From assembly GCA_046539045.1 (NCBI GenBank), contig JBKHHU010000092.1:1-13449 (forward strand): 13,449 nucleotides of DNA. Reading direction: 5' to 3'. Positions 1-7,928 of the stretch are shown piece after piece. The notes below the pieces were generated by a model, which worked only from the letters and a program-made list of their open reading frames with translations, was not told where the DNA came from and did no database searches. This DNA is from JBKHHU01 sp046539045 (lineage in GTDB: Bacteria > Planctomycetota > Phycisphaerae > SM23-33). Within the stretch, counting starts at the first letter, position 1; the number at the start of each line of letters is the position of its first letter. A program made the position numbers and the translations under genes.

Positions 1-612
1 CCTTTCCGCAATGCGATGGTCGAGGCGGGGTACCCGCCCAAGCTGCACGTATGGGAGCCGACCGGCGCGTTCATGCTGTATCTGAAGGTGTCCTTCTACT
101 GCGGGCTGCTGCTCTCGGCCCCGTGGATTCTGTACCAGATGTGGAAGTTCGTGGCTGCGGGTCTCTACCCGCACGAACGCCGGTCGATCACGATCATCCT
201 CCCGGCTGCAGGGTCGCTGTTCATCGTGGGGGCGGCGTTCTGCGTTTTGCTGATCATCAGCCCGGCGGTCGAATTCTTCGTGGCGTTCAACAAGTTGTTG
301 CAGGTCGAGCCGATCATCACGATCGGCAGCTACGTGAAGTTCGTCATCTCGTTGATGCTGGCGTTCGGGCTGGCGTTCCAGACGCCGCTGGTGATCTTCG
401 TTCTGGCGCGGCTGGGGCTGGTCAGCGTGGGGACGTTGCGGAAATACCGCAAGCACGTGATCATCGTGATTCTGACGCTGTCGGCGATGCTGACCCCACC
501 GGACATCTTCAGCCAGGTGGCGCTGGCGGTGCCGATATTCCTGCTCTACGAGGTGGGTGTGCTGCTGGCCCGCTGGTTCGGCAAACCGCGACTTGAATTG
601 GACGAGCAGTAG
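1..612 (+). CDS. tatC: Sec-independent protein translocase TatC, 5' end cut by the window edge
   Basis: TatC is the polytopic inner-membrane receptor of the twin-arginine translocation system. It binds RR signal peptides of folded proteins and works with TatA/TatB. The frame is open from base 1, so the gene starts outside the window; about 203 C-terminal residues are present and roughly the first transmembrane segment is missing. Family signatures are clear: LLSAPWILYQMWKF, then the cytoplasmic loop GLYPHERR, whose Glu is the conserved signal-peptide contact in the family. Near the C-terminus are RKYRKHVI and LTPPDIFSQ followed by a last hydrophobic segment. Five hydrophobic stretches can be seen. 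The protein ends in a short charged tail (PRLELDEQ), shorter than in E. coli. The first ATG in frame (base 16) is internal and should not be taken as the start. Neighbouring tatA/B genes are not visible. Confidence 0.95.
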   Translation, partial: PFRNAMVEAGYPPKLHVWEPTGAFMLYLKVSFYCGLLLSAPWILYQMWKFVAAGLYPHERRSITIILPAAGSLFIVGAAFCVLLIISPAVEFFVAFNKLLQVEPIITIGSYVKFVISLMLAFGLAFQTPLVIFVLARLGLVSVGTLRKYRKHVIIVILTLSAMLTPPDIFSQVALAVPIFLLYEVGVLLARWFGKPRLELDEQ

Positions 613-626
613 CTCCCCGGGAGCTA
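610..626. other. Short palindrome over the tatC stop codon
   Basis: TAGCTCCC and GGGAGCTA form 8-bp arms separated by one C, starting with the TAG stop of tatC. As RNA this gives about a 7-bp stem with a 3-nt loop. No T-tract follows, so a terminator role is only possible, not shown. Confidence 0.25.
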
Positions 627-636
627 TCCGTCGATG

Positions 637-897
637 TCATGCGTCCAGGCGCGCCCAAGGCGGTTCCTTCCCCGGCGGGAGGTTCCAGTTGTACAGGGCG
701 ACGATCAGTTGCCCGTCGGTAATCCGCACCACGGCAAACGTGTAGGTGGTGTGCCTGGGGGATCCGGTGAGGTAGGTGCGATAACCCCGCCAGTTCATCT
801 CGCCGGCGACGTGCCAGTGACCGGTGAAAATCGCGATCACATTATGGTCCGCAATCGCCTTTTCGCTTCTTCGCCGCCGGCGGGGTCAAAATGCATT
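637..897 (-). pseudogene. Remnant of a calcineurin-like metallophosphoesterase (C-terminal part, frameshifted)
   Basis: On the minus strand, one frame reads AIADHNVIAIFTGHWHVAGE and continues through SPRHTTYTFAVVRITDGQLI to a stop at 637-639. The GHWH motif preceded by a hydrophobic strand resembles the C-terminal metal-binding GHxH of calcineurin-like phosphoesterases. Just upstream, a second frame gives QMHFDPAGGEEAKR. The two join sensibly if one base is restored in the T4 run at 860-863 (A4 on the coding strand), giving EEAK-KAIADHNVIAIF. The first frame meets TGA at about 886-888. The N-terminal phosphoesterase motifs (DxH, GDxxD, GNHD) are absent, and the remnant runs into the zwf promoter and leader. 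I infer a decayed gene. An ATG at 838-840 would give a 67-residue ORF but no complete enzyme. Confidence 0.55.
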
Positions 898-926
898 TGC
901 TTACAGGATCGGGCGGCTATGATAAT
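897..926 (+). promoter_or_regulatory. Candidate sigma-70-type promoter of zwf
   Basis: TTGCTT (897-902) and GATAAT (921-926) are separated by 18 bp. An overlapping TATGAT lies at 918-923. Transcription would begin near 933, leaving a leader of about 30 nt before the ATG at 966. The call rests on consensus matching only. Confidence 0.4.
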
Positions 927-965
927 AGTGAACCAGCACAACACTTACGGCAGAAGGGGCTGAAC

Positions 966-2495
966 ATGCCGGGTTTCGAGACCAATCTGAACGATATCAC
1001 TTCGCTGGATGCCAAACAGGCTCCTCCATGTACCTTTGTGCTCTTCGGCGCCACCGGAGACCTCGCGGCCCGCAAAATCGCACCGGCGCTGTACAATCTC
1101 GCTCGCAATCGGCTTTTGCACCCGAACACCACGGTGCTGCTGGTGGCCCGGCGGGAGAAAACCGACGACCAGATGCGCGAGGAACTGCTGGAGGCCATCG
1201 ACGAGCAGACCAAAGAGGATCTGGATTGCGACTGCTGGGAGCAGTTCTCCAGGCGGTGGCACTACCATATCACCCACGCCGATGAGCCCGAGGAGTACCA
1301 GACGCTCAGTGACCGCCTCGACGAACTGGACGAGAAATACCAGACCGGCGGGAACCGCGTGTTCTACATCGCCATGCTCCCGCAGTTCTTCGATACCATC
1401 GCCGACAATCTCGGCAACGCCGGGCTCAACAAGCCCGCCAGGGAAGATGCCTTCGTCCGGCTGGTGGTCGAGAAGCCGTTCGGCCGGGACCTTATCAGCG
1501 CCCGGCAGCTCAACAAGGCCATCCTCAAACATTTCGACGAATCGCAGATCTTCCGCATCGACCATTACCTCGGCAAGGAGACGGTCCAGAACATCCTGGT
1601 GATGCGGTTTGCCAACGCGATCTTCGAGCCGCTGATGAACCGCAATTACGTCGACCACGTGCAGATTTCCACCTGTGAGAAGGCGGGCATGGAAGGGCGT
1701 CGAGGCCCGTACTACGAGAAGTCCGGCGCGCTGCGGGACATGATCCAGAACCACATGCTCCAACTGCTGACGCTGACCGCGATGGACGTGCCAAGTCGCC
1801 TGGAGGGCAACGCCATCCGCAGCGAGAAGGTCAAGGTGCTCAAGTGCATCCGTCGACTCACGCCCAACCAGGTGGCCACCGATACCGTTCGCGGCCAGTA
1901 CATCGGCGCCGACGATATGCCCGCCTATACCGAGGAAGAGGGCGTCGATGACGATTCGCAGGTGGAAACCTACGCCGCGGTGAAGTTCCACGTGGACAAC
2001 TGGCGGTGGGCGGGCGTGCCGTTCTACCTCCGCACCGGCAAACGCCTGGCCAGGAAAGCCAGCCAGATCTCCATCTTCTTCAAACGCGAGCCGGTGAGCC
2101 TGTTCTACGAAGCCGGCTGCGATACGCGCAGCCCCAACCGGCTGGACATCCGCATCACGCCCGATGAGGGGCTGACGCTGCGGTTCGACGCCAAAGTGCC
2201 CGGTGTGCGGATGCTGCTCCGCCCGGTCACCAGCGACTTCAAATACGAGACATCGTTCGAATCCGCCTCGCCCGAAGCGTACGAGCATCTGCTGCTGGAT
2301 GCCATTCAGGGCGACCCGACGCTGTTTATTCGTGACGACGAAGTGGAAGAGGCCTGGCGGATAACCGATGGTATACGTAAGGCCTGGGATAACGCCGGCC
2401 AGCCGGAGCTGCTCAAGTACAAACCCGACGGCTGGGGCCCGGATGCCGCGGACGCCATCTTCGGCGATCCATACAAACGCTGGATGGAACTGTAA
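966..2495 (+). CDS. zwf: Glucose-6-phosphate 1-dehydrogenase
   Basis: This enzyme oxidises glucose-6-phosphate with NADP+ (or NAD+) to 6-phosphogluconolactone, the first step of the oxidative pentose-phosphate pathway, in the cytosol. The 509-residue protein has the family's usual length. The N-terminal dinucleotide-binding motif is GATGDLAARK (residues 28-37). The active-site signature RIDHYLGKE lies at 197-205, with the substrate-binding Lys and catalytic-region His. PFYLRTGKRL at about 352-361 is a conserved C-terminal-domain motif. I chose the ATG at 966 because GAAGGGG (953-959) lies 6 nt upstream and the protein then begins just before the Rossmann strand. An in-frame ATG at 891 would add 25 residues that lie over the promoter and the phosphoesterase remnant. 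The gene is followed 11 bp later by pgl, the next enzyme of the pathway, which indicates an operon. Confidence 0.97.
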   Translation: MPGFETNLNDITSLDAKQAPPCTFVLFGATGDLAARKIAPALYNLARNRLLHPNTTVLLVARREKTDDQMREELLEAIDEQTKEDLDCDCWEQFSRRWHYHITHADEPEEYQTLSDRLDELDEKYQTGGNRVFYIAMLPQFFDTIADNLGNAGLNKPAREDAFVRLVVEKPFGRDLISARQLNKAILKHFDESQIFRIDHYLGKETVQNILVMRFANAIFEPLMNRNYVDHVQISTCEKAGMEGRRGPYYEKSGALRDMIQNHMLQLLTLTAMDVPSRLEGNAIRSEKVKVLKCIRRLTPNQVATDTVRGQYIGADDMPAYTEEEGVDDDSQVETYAAVKFHVDNWRWAGVPFYLRTGKRLARKASQISIFFKREPVSLFYEAGCDTRSPNRLDIRITPDEGLTLRFDAKVPGVRMLLRPVTSDFKYETSFESASPEAYEHLLLDAIQGDPTLFIRDDEVEEAWRITDGIRKAWDNAGQPELLKYKPDGWGPDAADAIFGDPYKRWMEL

Positions 2496-2506
2496 AAGGA
2501 TGAACC

Positions 2507-3265
2507 ATGGTTGACCGACCGAACGTGATCGTCAAACGCACGCCCTCGCAGGCCTCGACAGAGGCGTTCCAGCGGATCGCGAAATTCGCCTCCGATGCCG
2601 TCGAGCAGCGCGGGAAGTTCAGTATCGCCCTTGCCGGCGGAACCACGCCCCGCATGCTCTACCAGACCATGGCCCAGGGCGGAAATGCCGAGCAGATCCC
2701 CTGGGATCGGACGGATGTCTTCTTCGGTGACGAGCGCGACGTTCCGCACGATGACGTGGAGAGCAACTATCACATGGCCCAGCGGGCACTGCTGGACCAC
2801 GTGCCGATCCAGCCGGACCGGGTGTATCCCATGCCCGCCAATGCCGAGGATCTGGATTCCGCTGCCGCCGAGTACGAGCAGACAATCCGCCGCGTCGTGC
2901 CCGAAGGCCCCGACGGCGTGCCGCAACTGGACGTGGTCCTGCTGGGGATGGGCGGAGACGGCCACACCGCCAGCCTGTTCCCCGAAACCGAGGTGCTGAA
3001 GGAGGACAAGAAGCTGGTCGCGTCGCACTTCGTCGAGATGCTGGGCAGGAACCGGATGACGTTCACCTATCCGCTGATCAATTCCGCCCGTCACGTGATG
3101 GTGCTGGTGACCGGTGAGGACAAAGCCGACACCATCGCCAAGGCCCTCGGGCCCGACGAACCGGTCCGTCCGTTGCCGATCGCCTGCGTCCACCCGACCG
3201 GCGGTGAGATCACCTTCGTGCTGGACTACGGGGCCGCGAGAAACATCGAGGATCAGCCGCAATGA
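2507..3265 (+). CDS. pgl: 6-phosphogluconolactonase (DevB/Pgl family)
   Basis: The enzyme hydrolyses 6-phosphogluconolactone to 6-phosphogluconate, the step after zwf. The 252-residue protein is of normal length. Signatures seen are SIALAGGTTPRMLY (39-52), VFFGDERDVPHDDVESNY (71-88) and LLGMGGDGHTASLFP (145-159). The last contains the GxGxDGHxASLFP motif that distinguishes Pgl from NagB-type isomerases of the same fold. RMTFTYPLIN follows at 183-192. AAGGA (2496-2500) is placed 6 nt before the ATG. The 11-bp gap after zwf and the shared strand indicate co-transcription. No 6-phosphogluconate dehydrogenase (gnd) or Entner-Doudoroff gene is in the window, so the fate of the product cannot be judged here. 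Confidence 0.95.
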   Translation: MVDRPNVIVKRTPSQASTEAFQRIAKFASDAVEQRGKFSIALAGGTTPRMLYQTMAQGGNAEQIPWDRTDVFFGDERDVPHDDVESNYHMAQRALLDHVPIQPDRVYPMPANAEDLDSAAAEYEQTIRRVVPEGPDGVPQLDVVLLGMGGDGHTASLFPETEVLKEDKKLVASHFVEMLGRNRMTFTYPLINSARHVMVLVTGEDKADTIAKALGPDEPVRPLPIACVHPTGGEITFVLDYGAARNIEDQPQ

Positions 3266-3299
3266 GATAAGAGTTTTCGCGCGTCGATCAATAGAGACA

Positions 3300-3329
3300 T
3301 CCCCCGTCGGCTCGTGGCGGCAGGGGGGA
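3300..3329. terminator. Possible hairpin between convergent pgl and the glycosyltransferase gene
   Basis: TCCCCC (3300-3305) can pair with GGGGGA (3324-3329) across an 18-nt loop, in the 65-bp gap between two convergent stop codons. It could serve both strands. No T-tract follows on either side, so support is weak. Confidence 0.22.
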
Positions 3330-3330
3330 G

Positions 3331-5046
3331 TCAGGGCGTCGTCGGCCCGCGGCGCTTCACGTACAGGCGGATCTCGCATCCGGGCTCGTCGCCGCGGACG
3401 ACCATGATTCGCCGTCCCAGCGACTCGACCGTCTCCTCCAGCGCGCCGCGGCCATTCGGCTCCATCGGATCCGTGCCGTACTTGCTGTCCCAGATGAACA
3501 GCGTTCCCGCCTCGGCCCTCTCCCACGCCGCGGCTGCCTTTTGCGGCCCTCGCGGGTGGCGGCACCCGGTTTCCAACGTGATCAGGCAATGCTGTGTCAG
3601 CGCGTCGGACAGGTCCAGCCGCTGCCGGCGGGCGGCAACCAGCGCCTCAAGGCAGACGCGGTGCATGGCGCTGTCCCGGAGTCGCAACGGACCGGAGGCA
3701 GGGATGAACTGGCCGACGATGAACGCTGCCGCCAGGCCAACCGCCCCCACCGCGGCGATGCGTCTCAGCCGAGGCTTTCCGCTCAGGGTAAGCACCACCA
3801 GAAGCGCTCCGACGCAGAGAATCGCGATCAACACCGTCAGCGTCATCGGGAGCAGTTCCGCGGGAACGTAGTGGCGTCCGAGCTGCCAGGACCGCAGCAG
3901 CACGACCAGCATGGTTGCCACCATGGCGACAATCGCCCGCCTGCTCCGCCCGACGACCACCGCCTGCAGACCCACCCCCGCCAGCGCGCCCAGCAGCCCC
4001 GCCGCGGGCACCAGGAACCGCGGATACCCGCCCGAAGCGAACATCCCCCGAGCGTAGATGATGGTGTGGAGCACCAGCAAACCCAGCGGGAAAATCCATA
4101 CCAGCACCGACCTGCCCGGCCGCGCGACGGCACCTGCCGTCGCCAGCCCGAGTACCCCAAGCCCCGCTGCCAACGGCCAGGATGCCAGGAAGTGCGTCCA
4201 GGTTCCGCGTCCGAATTCCGTGCCGTAACGCTGCAGGAAGATCGCAAGCGGATTGGCCGGGTTGTGCAGGTCGTCGTAGACGAACCACGCCGCCGTCCAG
4301 TAGGCAGCCACCGCCCAGAGGCTCGCCCCCGCACATGCCCAGACCCACCATGTCTTCGGCACGCTCAGCCATCGCCCGCCGCCGCTACGCCATGCGTCGA
4401 TCACCACGATCGCACCGATCACCGGGGCCAGTGCCATCGTCTCATCCCGCGTGACCATCAGTAACGACCAGAACCCGCACGCCCAGACGCGATTGCCCCG
4501 CAGGTACAACCACACCCCCAGCGCCAGGTACATCGCAGCCGGCGTTTCGGTCAGTGTCGTCAGCGAGAGCGTAAGCACGAGCGGCTGGGCCCACACCAGC
4601 AGAGGGGCCGATGCGGTCCAGATGGTTCTTCCGGCGATGCGGGCGGCGATCAACCACGCCAGCCACGAGGTGACGGCCGTTTCCACCACGCTCAGTATGC
4701 GGCAGGCGGTGAGCCCGCCGATTCGGGCAGCGACGGCAGCGGGGATGTTGTATCCCGGTCGGGCCCAGCGGTCCAGCAGGGCTCCCCAGTCGTCCCAGCC
4801 GCGGGCGGCAAACAGGTAGTGCATGATGTCGTCATCGTGGTAGAACCCGTCGCTCAGCACCGCCCAGAAGAGGGCGGCCACGGCGGGGCCCAGACAGCAC
4901 ACCAGCGCGATCCTGCCCGGCCGCGGGTCGCGCACGACCTGCCGCCCGGCCGCCGGGCCGGGCGAATGATGCTCTTTCCGCCCGGGGCGGGTCGCAATGT
5001 CCGTGGTGTCTGTCTGCATGGATTTACCGTGTGGAATGTAATTCAT
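3331..5046 (-). CDS. Polytopic membrane protein, GT-C-type (PMT/ArnT/mannosyltransferase-like) glycosyltransferase
   Basis: The protein is up to 571 residues with about ten or more hydrophobic segments from residue 46 to about 450, then a soluble C-terminal part of about 120 residues. The first membrane segment is followed by DGFYHDDDIMHY (66-76). An acidic cluster in the first periplasmic loop is typical of GT-C glycosyltransferases, which use lipid-linked sugars. Next come WARPGYNIPAA, a hallmark-like stretch of predicted mannosyltransferases, and MVTRDETMALAP (197-208), which resembles the TRxE segment of that group. Substrate and acceptor cannot be read from the sequence. Start choice is uncertain: neither ATG 5046 nor ATG 5019 has a good ribosome-binding site, and the first 40 residues are hydrophilic and low in information. 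The gene is convergent with pgl and divergent from the HEAT-repeat gene. Confidence 0.6.
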   Translation of the reverse strand: MNYIPHGKSMQTDTTDIATRPGRKEHHSPGPAAGRQVVRDPRPGRIALVCCLGPAVAALFWAVLSDGFYHDDDIMHYLFAARGWDDWGALLDRWARPGYNIPAAVAARIGGLTACRILSVVETAVTSWLAWLIAARIAGRTIWTASAPLLVWAQPLVLTLSLTTLTETPAAMYLALGVWLYLRGNRVWACGFWSLLMVTRDETMALAPVIGAIVVIDAWRSGGGRWLSVPKTWWVWACAGASLWAVAAYWTAAWFVYDDLHNPANPLAIFLQRYGTEFGRGTWTHFLASWPLAAGLGVLGLATAGAVARPGRSVLVWIFPLGLLVLHTIIYARGMFASGGYPRFLVPAAGLLGALAGVGLQAVVVGRSRRAIVAMVATMLVVLLRSWQLGRHYVPAELLPMTLTVLIAILCVGALLVVLTLSGKPRLRRIAAVGAVGLAAAFIVGQFIPASGPLRLRDSAMHRVCLEALVAARRQRLDLSDALTQHCLITLETGCRHPRGPQKAAAAWERAEAGTLFIWDSKYGTDPMEPNGRGALEETVESLGRRIMVVRGDEPGCEIRLYVKRRGPTTP

Positions 5047-5174
5047 CGTCGCGGGAAAGAAAAGCGCTGCCCGCCCCGGCGCCTGCAGCGGAACCTTCTG
5101 TTTTGCCGACGGTTTCGTTATCTTGGGACGGGTTGCCTTTTTTGCCCCGGAGACTTCAACCGCAGGAAGAGTCT

Positions 5175-6764
5175 ATGAAACGTTCGATGATCGTGCTTGG
5201 CATTTTCGTGGTGGCGCTGCTGGCGGTGCTGGGCAGTTACATCCTCGGTAACGGCGGGAACCTGGAGCCGTTGTTGACGCAGATGCGGCAGGGCAACTAC
5301 ACCGGCTCGCGAAACGCGACCGTCCAGTTGCTGGGCATCCTGGAGACCGGTGACCTGGACGAGACGCGCCGCAAGACGGTGATCTCGGCGATGGCTTCGG
5401 CGCTGGGTGATCCGAAGACCTCCGACGCGGTGAAGTCGGTCCTGGCCACGGACGTGCGGTCCAAGCCGGTGCTGGAGCATGCGTTGCGGCACGGGAGCAC
5501 AGCCGCCCGTCTCAACGCAGCCGAGGCGCTGAGCGAACTGGCCAAGGCGGGCCATCCGGGCATGGTGGAACAGGCCGCGGCGGAGCTTTCCCAACTGGTA
5601 ACCCACGAGAGCCCGGCGGTGCGGGCCCAGGCGATTCGGGCGCTGGCGGCGCTGGGCGACCCTGCCGTGCCGGTGCTTGTCCGCTCACTGACTCTGGACC
5701 CCGCCGACGCCAGAAACACCGTGCTCGTGCAGGACGCAGGAGCCGGTCTGGCACGATCGCCGGATGCAGCCATGCCTCACCTGCTGGAGGCCCTCAGCAG
5801 CGATGATCCCAACCGCCAGGCCAACGCTGCGGTGGTGCTTCGGCTTGTCGGCCCGGAGCACGGGAAGCAGGCGCTGGGGCGGCTGGTCGAGCTGCTGAAA
5901 TCCGAGAATGACCACGTGCGGGCCGGCGTGATCGAAACGCTCGGGAGTTACGGATCCGCCGCCAGGGGCGCGATGGACGACCTGATCGACATGCTGAGCG
6001 AGCCGGAGCATTTCTTCCCCGCCGTGGTGGCGGTGCGGAGCATCGGGCCGACCCAGCAGGACGCTCCGGAACTGACAGCGGCCTTCAAGTTCGCCGACAG
6101 CGAGAACAAGCGGCGGGAACTGGCGTTGACGCTGGTGCAGATCGGCTGGCCCAGCTATGCCGTCGCCGTCGACGCGCTGGACCATCCCGACCAGGCGGTT
6201 CGTCACGGTGCGTGCGTCACGCTCAGTACGCTGCTGACAGCCGCTCCGGAAATGGACTACAGCACCGCGGTCGAGAAGCTCACCGCGCTGGTCCGCAAGG
6301 GCCCGCTGGCCGAGCCCGCTGCCGAGGCGCTGGGGCAGCTGCACGGCAATGCCAAGCCGGCAGTGCCCGCCATTATCGAGCAACTGCGCAAGAAGCTTGC
6401 CGATAAGGAGCTGTCGCGGAACCTGTACACGGTCGGGCAGCTGGGCCAGGCGCTGGCGAAGATCGGCGACCTCCCGACGGTGCTGGGCCTGCTGAAAAAG
6501 GACAATGCGAAAATGCAGGTAGCCGCCTTGGGCGTGATCGGGCAGATGGAACCCAACGCACTGGACGCTGCCGAGCCGGTGCTGGCGATGCTGAAGTCCG
6601 ACCAGGCGGCGGTGCGGTTCGCCGCCCTGCGGGCGCTGACTGAACTGAAGGGCAAGATGGACCAGTACGTCCCCGCCGTCGAGCCCCTGCTGAGCGATCC
6701 GGAACCGGTCGTCCGGAGTGCCGCTACCAAGACCATCGAATCGATGCGGTCCAAGAGCTTCTGA
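5175..6764 (+). CDS. Membrane-anchored HEAT-repeat protein
   Basis: The 529-residue protein begins with a short basic N-terminus and one hydrophobic segment (about residues 5-24, IVLGIFVVALLAVLGSYIL). No lipobox or clear signal-peptidase site is visible, so it is probably anchored with the rest outside the cytoplasm. The remainder is a series of alpha-helical repeats of about 35-40 residues of HEAT/PBS-lyase type. Examples are SPAVRAQAIRALAALGDPAV, DDPNRQANAAVVLRLVGPEH, NDHVRAGVIETLGSYG and QAAVRFAALRALTELKG. Such repeats form solenoid scaffolds for protein binding; no enzymatic motif is seen. The start at 5175 is preferred because AGGAAGAG (5164-5171) sits just upstream and the protein then opens with the membrane segment. 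The frame is open back to 5031, but that extension lies in the divergent intergenic region. The partner is unknown. Confidence 0.8.
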   Translation: MKRSMIVLGIFVVALLAVLGSYILGNGGNLEPLLTQMRQGNYTGSRNATVQLLGILETGDLDETRRKTVISAMASALGDPKTSDAVKSVLATDVRSKPVLEHALRHGSTAARLNAAEALSELAKAGHPGMVEQAAAELSQLVTHESPAVRAQAIRALAALGDPAVPVLVRSLTLDPADARNTVLVQDAGAGLARSPDAAMPHLLEALSSDDPNRQANAAVVLRLVGPEHGKQALGRLVELLKSENDHVRAGVIETLGSYGSAARGAMDDLIDMLSEPEHFFPAVVAVRSIGPTQQDAPELTAAFKFADSENKRRELALTLVQIGWPSYAVAVDALDHPDQAVRHGACVTLSTLLTAAPEMDYSTAVEKLTALVRKGPLAEPAAEALGQLHGNAKPAVPAIIEQLRKKLADKELSRNLYTVGQLGQALAKIGDLPTVLGLLKKDNAKMQVAALGVIGQMEPNALDAAEPVLAMLKSDQAAVRFAALRALTELKGKMDQYVPAVEPLLSDPEPVVRSAATKTIESMRSKSF

Positions 6765-6773
6765 GCGATTTGA

Positions 6774-7769
6774 TTACCTGCCCGGGATCGTCCCCCAGTG
6801 CAGGCGGGAATCGCTGGCGTGTTCGGTGATGTTCCCTCTTCCGGGCACTGCCGGAAGAAAGATGTTCCCGTCGGCCGGGTCCGCGGACCACTGCATCGGC
6901 TGGAGCCTCGTCACGTTGCCGGTTACCGTCAGGGCGTTGTAGTGCGTCCCGTGCGGGCCCGGCGTTTTGGTCAGGTCATACCGGCCTCCAGCCATCTTCG
7001 GCCGGTCGGCGAGAACTATCGTCGATCCAACTTGACCGGGCGCGTTGGGCCAGGCGGGATTGGTCGGGTGTCGTGTGGACGGCTGGAGCGCGTAGCTGAT
7101 TTCACTCCAGCCGTCGAAACCGTACCTTGCGCCGGGGACGTCCACGGTATTGTCGGCAGGACAAACAAAAGCGTTCTCGCCGATGGTGCCCCCGTGCACC
7201 AGCAGCCACCAGTGCTGGGCAACGCAATCGCCCTCATTTTGCCAGAAAGCCTGTTCGGTGGAGCGGCTCGTCACGGGAGCGGCAAAGCGTCGCTGATTGC
7301 CCATCGTGAACCATTTCTGGTTGTTCCCAGCCGCGTACGTGTGAAATGCTTTGCCGATGGCACTGAGTGACGATTTGCATTTGGCGCGGGGGCCCAATTC
7401 GCGTACGCGTGAGAATCCACCGGCGACCGCAACCATCAGGGAGGCCTGGCCAAAGAAGAGCAGAATGCATAGCGCCAGCAACACAGCCGCCTGTATTCGT
7501 CTGCCGGTCACCCTGGCAGCCGAAACGGCAAACACCATCCCCATGACGGTGGTAACCCACCCTACGAAGGGAAGCAGGCCGAGGGCAGCCAAGATCCCGG
7601 CCTTCTTCAGACGGGCATCGGCAGTCTCCTGCTCGGTCCGAACGGCAAATGCCTTCACCCCCGGCACGCGGCGGACCGCGCCCTTACGGCACGATGGACA
7701 GAAGAATCCTTCCGTGAACGTCCGGTCACAGAAGTCCTCCCCGCATTCGCTGCACTTGTAAACCCACAT
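6774..7769 (-). CDS. Zinc-ribbon, two-TM protein with pseudopilin-like C-terminal region
   Basis: The protein has 331 residues. It opens with a zinc ribbon (CSEC at 6-9, CPSC at 24-27). A short linker and two hydrophobic segments (about 58-86 and 92-118) follow. Next is RAKCKSSLSAIGKAFHTYA (about 128-146), which resembles the N-terminal helix region of planctomycete DUF1559/pseudopilin-like proteins, whose usual form is CxxNLxQIGxAxxxYxxxN. The C-terminal half is predicted soluble. Its GPHGTHYNALTVTGNVTRLQ recalls the late H...N...DG segment of those proteins, but the DG is not conserved. The usual prepilin cleavage site and N-terminal pilin helix are absent. The start at 7769 is chosen because the coding strand carries AAGGAAAGG 8 nt upstream; the frame extends to 7856 without such support. 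Its stop is 9 bp from the stop of the convergent HEAT-repeat gene. Function is unknown. Confidence 0.65.
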   Translation of the reverse strand: MWVYKCSECGEDFCDRTFTEGFFCPSCRKGAVRRVPGVKAFAVRTEQETADARLKKAGILAALGLLPFVGWVTTVMGMVFAVSAARVTGRRIQAAVLLALCILLFFGQASLMVAVAGGFSRVRELGPRAKCKSSLSAIGKAFHTYAAGNNQKWFTMGNQRRFAAPVTSRSTEQAFWQNEGDCVAQHWWLLVHGGTIGENAFVCPADNTVDVPGARYGFDGWSEISYALQPSTRHPTNPAWPNAPGQVGSTIVLADRPKMAGGRYDLTKTPGPHGTHYNALTVTGNVTRLQPMQWSADPADGNIFLPAVPGRGNITEHASDSRLHWGTIPGR

Positions 7770-7789
7770 GAACGGGGCCTTTCCTTCTG

Positions 7790-7795
7790 AGTATA
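7790..7795 (-). promoter_or_regulatory. Candidate -10 box (TATACT) of the zinc-ribbon protein gene
   Basis: TATACT on the minus strand lies about 20 bp upstream of the start codon at 7769, just before the ribosome-binding site. No acceptable -35 hexamer was found at 16-18 bp, so this is tentative. Confidence 0.25.
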
Positions 7796-7856
7796 TTTTA
7801 GCCGCCCCTTCCTTGTGGGACAATGCGGGTGTCTCAGAATCGCCTGTCCGAAACAA

Positions 7857-7916
7857 TCTGTGTAAGCCTCCTTCGCTGAAGCTCCGGCCGCCAGGTCTGT
7901 GGACCGCGCCGTTGCC
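7857..7916. repeat. Dispersed repeat copy upstream of dnaX
   Basis: Bases 7861-7887 are identical, over 27 bases, to 11213-11239 upstream of recR; the segment begins TGTAAGCCTC and ends GCTCCGG. Similarity continues to the right: CCAGGTCTGTGGACCGCGCC here against CCAGGTTCGTGGACCAAGCC there. CTGTGGACC followed by GCCGTTGCC also matches the units at 11070-11212 and, in reverse complement, those at 10285-10543. It is therefore one member of the same family. The core contains a small hairpin, CTTC-GCT-GAAG. It lies in the divergent gap between the zinc-ribbon gene and dnaX, ending 12 bp before the candidate dnaX promoter. Confidence 0.8.
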
Positions 7917-7928
7917 CTTAACCCATCA

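Noticed and set aside
945..2288. Long open frame (447 codons) on the minus strand inside zwf
   Set aside because: It is fully antisense to a gene with unmistakable zwf motifs, its translation has no family resemblance, and long shadow frames are expected at this GC content.
2306..3589. 427-codon minus-strand frame across pgl and into the glycosyltransferase gene
   Set aside because: It overlaps two well-supported genes, has no recognisable motif and a composition typical of a shadow frame.
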